Made by a program: the position numbers and the translations under genes
DNA from: Choanephora cucurbitarum
Taxonomy: Eukaryota; Mucoromycota; Mucoromycetes; Mucorales; Choanephoraceae
Length of the DNA: 64,000 nt
Assembly: GCA_025331435.1 (NCBI GenBank)
Contig: JAIWNI010000081.1
Location: 61,437 to 125,436, forward strand
Direction of reading: 5' to 3'
Notes under the pieces: generated by a model
What the model saw: the letters and a program-made list of their open reading frames with translations, nothing else
What the model was told of the DNA's origin: nothing
Database searches by the model: none
In this document: piece by piece, positions 59,491 through 64,000 of the stretch
Numbering within the stretch: position 1 is the first letter of the stretch
Layout: every line of letters starts with the position of its first letter

Positions 59491-60921
59491 ATGTTCCACC
59501 TAAATGATCTAGCTGAGGCACTACCCAGGGCTGGAAACGATATTTCTCCTAAAAGCAAAGTAGAGTTGTATCGTGAACTTCAGCAACTAAAACAAGATAA
59601 AAGCCGCCTCAGTCAAAGCTCAACTCAAAACGAAGCAGAGATTCAAGCAATCAATGCAAGAATGAAAGATATCAAAAAGAACTTTCAACCACCTCAGTTA
59701 AAAGCGATTGATGCCAGTCTCCTCAAATACGACGTAACCTTGGTCATGCCTATAGGTTTTTCTGGAGATGAATGTGTCTATGTTTCAGCTGCCTTGCAAG
59801 AAGGTATTAACATCATCATCTGTCCATTCATCACGACTGTCCATAACCACGTAAACTGTGCGGACACAGCTTATGGAGAGGCGTTGGCATGCCAAGGAAT
59901 ATGCAAATCGGCTACTCTAAATAGACTTGCCTATCAATACATGTCAGTCAAGATGGTGTGTATCACTCCTGAATCATTTTGCCAACGCCGTATTCAAACA
60001 AGATTGATGTCACTCTACGTCCAAAACAAAATAGCTCGTTTTGTGATTGATGGAGCCAAAGATACTGAACTGAAATCACCCTTCAGGCCAAGCTTCCATA
60101 CTTTGAGTAACCTTAAGCCACTGTTTCCTGGAGTTCCTGTTACCATCAATATCTCGCTTTCTGCTGTTGCAAAGAAAGGAAACATCATGTCCAGACTGAA
60201 CCTTAGTCATGCCAAGGTCTTTGAAGCCAGGTCTTTTAAGACCAGTACTCAATATGTATCATCTCATTTTTAGTTTCTGTTTGCTTGAAAAAAAAAAAGA
60301 ATGCTTTAGACTAACTACTTGCTCTCTAGTCATCAAGTGGTACAAGGAGATGAAGATGACAACTATCTCAGAATCAAGAAATTAGTTTCAGACCGTCAGG
60401 ACAAACAGGGCATCCTCTACTGTATTTCAAAAGACAGAGCTGTGAAGATGGCAAACCAACTGAGTGCTGATCTAGGTCAAGAAATCAAAATCTACCACAA
60501 GGACTTGGAAAATTACGAGAGAATGAGTATCTTGAATAACTTTGACAAGGGAAAGATCAAGCTGTTGGTAGCAACCGTTTCGTTTACTACAAAAAGCTCA
60601 AGATTAGAATACGTGCTCTGGTGCCAGCTCCCCTTCTCAATGGAAGACTATCTGGATACTGTAAACCAAGTCAAGCCTGGAGGACTCAGTACCATCTATA
60701 TGACGTCTGATGACAATAACAGTTTCGTGATTCAACAGAACACTGTGGATGCTGAAGACGAACAAAAAAGACTCAAACAAATGAATGACTATTGTCTGAA
60801 TAGGTTCAACTGTCGTCACTGTCTGATTCTTAGGTTTTTGGGCAAACCTGTTGTTCTTAATTGTTGTACTGATAAATGCGACAGTTGTCTTCGAAAGGCA
60901 CGCCCTGTTCCAAATCAATAA
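59491..60921 (+). CDS. RecQ-like protein with lost ATPase motifs (pseudohelicase)
   Basis: Two exons (59491-60255, 60310-60921) give 458 aa, phase 0. Residues ~20-65 are a coiled-coil-like helix. From ~66 the sequence follows RecQ: FQPPQLKAIDASLL (as in FRPxQ...AI), ICPFITTVHNHV (as in SPLISLMxDQV), VCITPESF, FRPSFHTLSNLKPLFPGVPV (as in FRPxYxxLxxLRxxFPxVP), GILYCISKDRAVKMANQL, LLVATVSFT, YVLWCQLPFSMEDYLDTVNQ, and a Cys-rich end CRHCLILRFLG...CTDKCDSC like the RecQ zinc domain. Walker A (GGGKS in the family) reads MPIGFSGDE at 86-94, DEAH reads VIDGAKD at 185-191, and GRAGRDG reads NQVKPGG at 374-380. ATPase and helicase activity should be lost, yet the frame is intact. A DNA- or RNA-binding scaffold role is possible. 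Confidence 0.85.
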
Positions 60922-61132
60922 GCTCTTATTACTCTCATCTTCAGTGCATCTTTCTTTCAAAAAAAAAACACATGTTAATAAAGAAAACATCATGACTAAA
61001 CACTGTCTCTATTTTATAAGCTGTAATAAAGAAAAGGGAGATATTTATTAAATAATGCATAAATGTACAAGAGGTAAATTGGTATTTTTTGTTTTTTTAG
61101 AAAAAAAAAAGGAAAAATAAATAAAATAGGTG

Positions 61133-64000
61133 TTAACAAAGAATGTCATCTGCCTGTAATAAACAGGCTTGAATCTGCTTTCTAGAGGGTGCCGAAAGAG
61201 CACTCGCATAAGGGGACTTGAGGTCATGTCCCAGTTGATCTACTAATGCTTGAATCGAATGAGTCATTTGAGTACGAAAGCATGACTGGCTCTCCCAAAG
61301 GGTAGGATGAGCCAACACAGACTTCAAGACAGCCACACGAACAGCAAGGGTCGACAACATCAACACACTGGCTTCTTCATTGTCTTTGTCTGAACCGGGA
61401 AGCGTAGAGCAAAGGTAAAGAAGGCATTCGTTTGAGGCACTGGTGTCCTTGGCGACCTTTTCAAAGCACTGGATGATCTGGTAACTGTTTTCTTGTTGAC
61501 ATGCCTGAACGATGTTCAACAAGTGGTCCATCATGGCACGGTGTCGACTCAGTAGATGAGAAGAAGGGTACTGATCATGCTCGTCATGCTCCAGCGCCAC
61601 TTTGGCGTCCACAGCCAAACCCACCTGGCGATACCATTGCAACATGGCATTGGGGGCATTGGAACAAACAAGAGGCATGGTGTCCTTGGCAAAGACAGAG
61701 GGTTTGCCTTCAAGATGGTCAAGCCAGAGTTGCTTGAGGTGACTCAGTTGTTGCCAGTACAGAACCAGGTCAAGAGGGGAGGTGGTGTAGGGTAACACAA
61801 ATGAATAAAAGGCATTCTTGCAGTCTGCATCCAGTCCATTGCGGGCCTTTAACATGGAAAGCACTTGCTTATGACAATCGGATGCAAGCCAACTGGTCGT
61901 AGTCTTCTTGTTCAACATGTATTTCCAGTAAGAAGGTACCAGGCGAGCAGCCACAGGCTTGGGCAAACAGAGTTCGAATTGTAAGGCGGCCGTGGTATAG
62001 ATACGAGTCAATGTGTTTGGTTCACAATAGGCTTGTTGCTTTTCACCTTGCTTTAATTTGCGCAGTTGAAAGAGCATACAGAAACAGGAATGCAACATAC
62101 TCAGACGGGTGACACGTGTGTTCGCTGTTAAAAAAAATGAGTATGAACCCAATTCTGAATGATGCATGTACTTTACCACCTAAACATTCAACTTCATTCA
62201 AACGAATCCAGGCACCCATATAAGAGAGGGCCTCAGATGTGTTGGTTGTGTAGGATAAAAGGAAACGAGGGATAGTCAAGGAAAAGAAATGAAGGAGCGT
62301 ATCATAGGCCATCATGAGAGAGTCCAATTGAGAAGCGGTTTTTGTGGTACCAGCCTTGTTGATGATGGCTACCAGATTGGTATAGAGTTGACTCCAAGCA
62401 GTAGAGACTTCAGTTGCATAATGATGGTGTGAATGGTTCTCGGGATTCGATCTCTTGACAGGACGAGGACGTAACCAATGCAGGCCAAGTGGAAGTACAA
62501 AGATGTAGATGATACCAATGGCGTAAATAAGACAACGAAGAATATACCTATTTTGGGATAGTTTTTTTAGTCACCATGATCAAACTTTAAATTCGTTTAT
62601 GTTTACCCAGTATCGAGATAAGAACTTGGTATGGATGTTTGCTCAGCAGGATAATGGTGTGAGGCTACCTTAGTTGTGTTAGTACTAAAGAAGGCAAGAC
62701 ACATGAATGCAGCCATAAACATCTTGTTGTTTGAATCATCTGAAGAAGAAGATTCAGTAGCAGCTGATTTCTTCTTGGCGGGTTTAGTCGATTGTCTACG
62801 ACGATAGGGTCTTCTTTCGGGTTTAGGCAAGAGTTGAGCCAAGGCAGCACGCTGAGCAGCTCGTTCGCGTAACGTGCGCTGTCGTTCTGTCCGTTCACGT
62901 TCTTGAGCCTCACGTCGTTCACAGGCCAGACGTTCCTGTTCGGCCTTTTCGAATTCTCGCTTTTGACAGAGGAAGCGCGAGAGGACATCGTTACCACCCG
63001 GCATCTGAGCAATGATCTGTTGAAGGATCAGGTTTTCTTGCTCGGTGTTGTCATTGGAGGTCTTGAGGAACTTGATGTATTCGGTGGCCTTGCGTAAGAT
63101 GGTGGCCTTGTTGAGTTTCTTGGCTACTTCAACACCGTCCACGATGGCCTCAGCATCTTCGTCACCTGATTCGCTCGAGTCGTCTTCTTTCTCACGAATG
63201 CGGGCCTTGTAGAGAGCAGGGACGACATTCTTGAGTTCTCGGATACGGTCATTGATGTTGTTGCGGTATCGTCTTTCGATCGCGTTGTGGGCTACCTTCT
63301 TGAGTTGCTTGCCTGGTTCAAAGGAAGTCTTGATTTGGTCTAGTGAATGAACACCTTGAAGTTGTTGGTATCGACACGATAGTTTTCGCCAGTTACGAGT
63401 CTGATGTGAATCTGTATGGTTAGGTGATTGACTGGTGTCTCGTTCTTCTGTAGATAACATTTAGTGCATCATAAGATATACACAATTTTTTTTTTACCTT
63501 TCACAGGTAACCATTGATCAATGGTCGTATAAGCTTCATTTAATGGTGCAGATTCATCCAGAGGAGGTGAGGGTAGATTGGATGTGATGTTTGATCCAGG
63601 ATCGAGTGTGGGTGTGCTTGGAATATTAATGCCAGGCACATGTTGGAGTGGAAAAGAAGAATAAGCTGAACGTTTTGCAAAGAATCCAGCCAGTGCTTTG
63701 TTTGCTTCATCTCGTATATGTTGTTGGTAATCATAAGGTGAATCACTCAGGTGAGGTGAGAGTGAAGCACCACCATCTGAAGAGGATTGGGGTGAACTGA
63801 TGGGTGATACTTGCATTGGTGAACTATCTAACTGTCTCTCTTGTTGTTGTATATCCCAATCAAACAAATTGAGATTATGTTGTGTATAAGATGGTCTTTG
63901 GGTATCATTGTGATTCAGTAGGGCACTTAAAGAAGCTGAATTCGATGGTGCCTGTTGATTGTCATGATAGAGTATACCACGGTTATTTTGTGATGGTTGA
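61133..64000 (-). CDS. Fungal SREBP (Sre1/SrbA-like) membrane-bound bHLH factor; N-terminus outside window
   Basis: Visible exons: 64000-63498 (open at the edge), 63447-62607, 62547-62176, 62124-61133, with matching phases. The first part is Gln/Ser/Pro-rich. Exon 2 carries the bHLH: KKVAHNAIERRYRNNINDRI with the SREBP-specific Tyr, an extended acidic loop (EKEDDSSESGDEDAEAIVDG), then helix 2 and a zipper, and a basic RRPYRRRQSTKPAKKK segment. TM1 (KMFMAAFMCLAFF) and TM2 (YILRCLIYAIGIIYIFVLPL) flank a short luminal loop. The ~450-residue cytosolic C-terminal domain ends ADDILC and is helical. SREBPs are cleaved at low sterol or oxygen and activate ergosterol genes such as ERG6. Splice junctions conserve the frame across the TM pair. 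Confidence 0.92.

Overview
This 64 kb window is nuclear DNA of a filamentous fungus, most likely a mucoralean (Mucoromycota). The evidence is an AT-rich sequence, short GT-AG introns (mostly 45-95 nt), many small exons, and protein matches that are clearly fungal: Cox19, a Ras2-type Ras, Frq1/NCS-1, Npr3, an LDB/PtaB-type polyQ protein, Siw14, Erg6, a nucleolin-like Nsr1/Gar2, a fungal SREBP and G-protein beta. No bacterial, organellar, rRNA or tRNA gene was recognised. Identifications come from reading the translated exons; no database search was run.

Layout. 0-15 kb is gene-dense: the 3' end of a MYST acetyltransferase, COX19, TSC10/KDSR, GEP4, an unidentified Ser-rich gene, NCS-1, RAS, NPR3 and a hyaluronan/chitin-synthase-like glycosyltransferase. 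16.7-27.7 kb holds three large minus-strand genes: a polyQ LIM-domain-binding protein, a coiled-coil protein, and a 786-aa low-complexity protein made of two repeat families and ending in a CaaX box. 27.7-42 kb is gene-poor. It contains SIW14, an omega-type GST, a broken or truncated hamartin (TSC1)-like gene, several orphan exon-like fragments, at least three MITE-like inverted-repeat elements (one apparently nested in another) and a compact foldable element. 42-64 kb is again gene-dense: a four-TM protein, ERG6, a nucleolin-like protein, a 66-aa membrane protein, a coiled-coil gene, a Sel1-repeat protein, RidA, G-beta, a MIR-domain protein, a RecQ-like protein that has lost its ATPase motifs, and an SREBP that runs off the right edge.

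Functional themes. Nutrient and TOR signalling genes recur (Ras and Npr3 head to head, hamartin-like, Siw14, NCS-1, G-beta), as do sterol, sphingolipid and cardiolipin genes (Tsc10, Gep4, Erg6, SREBP). These are scattered single genes, not an obvious cluster. The most unusual items are a predicted 2-nt microexon in RAS, an 11-nt microexon in NCS-1, two convergent gene pairs that overlap at their stop codons (one sharing a TTAA palindrome), the CaaX repeat protein, and the ATPase-dead RecQ-like gene.
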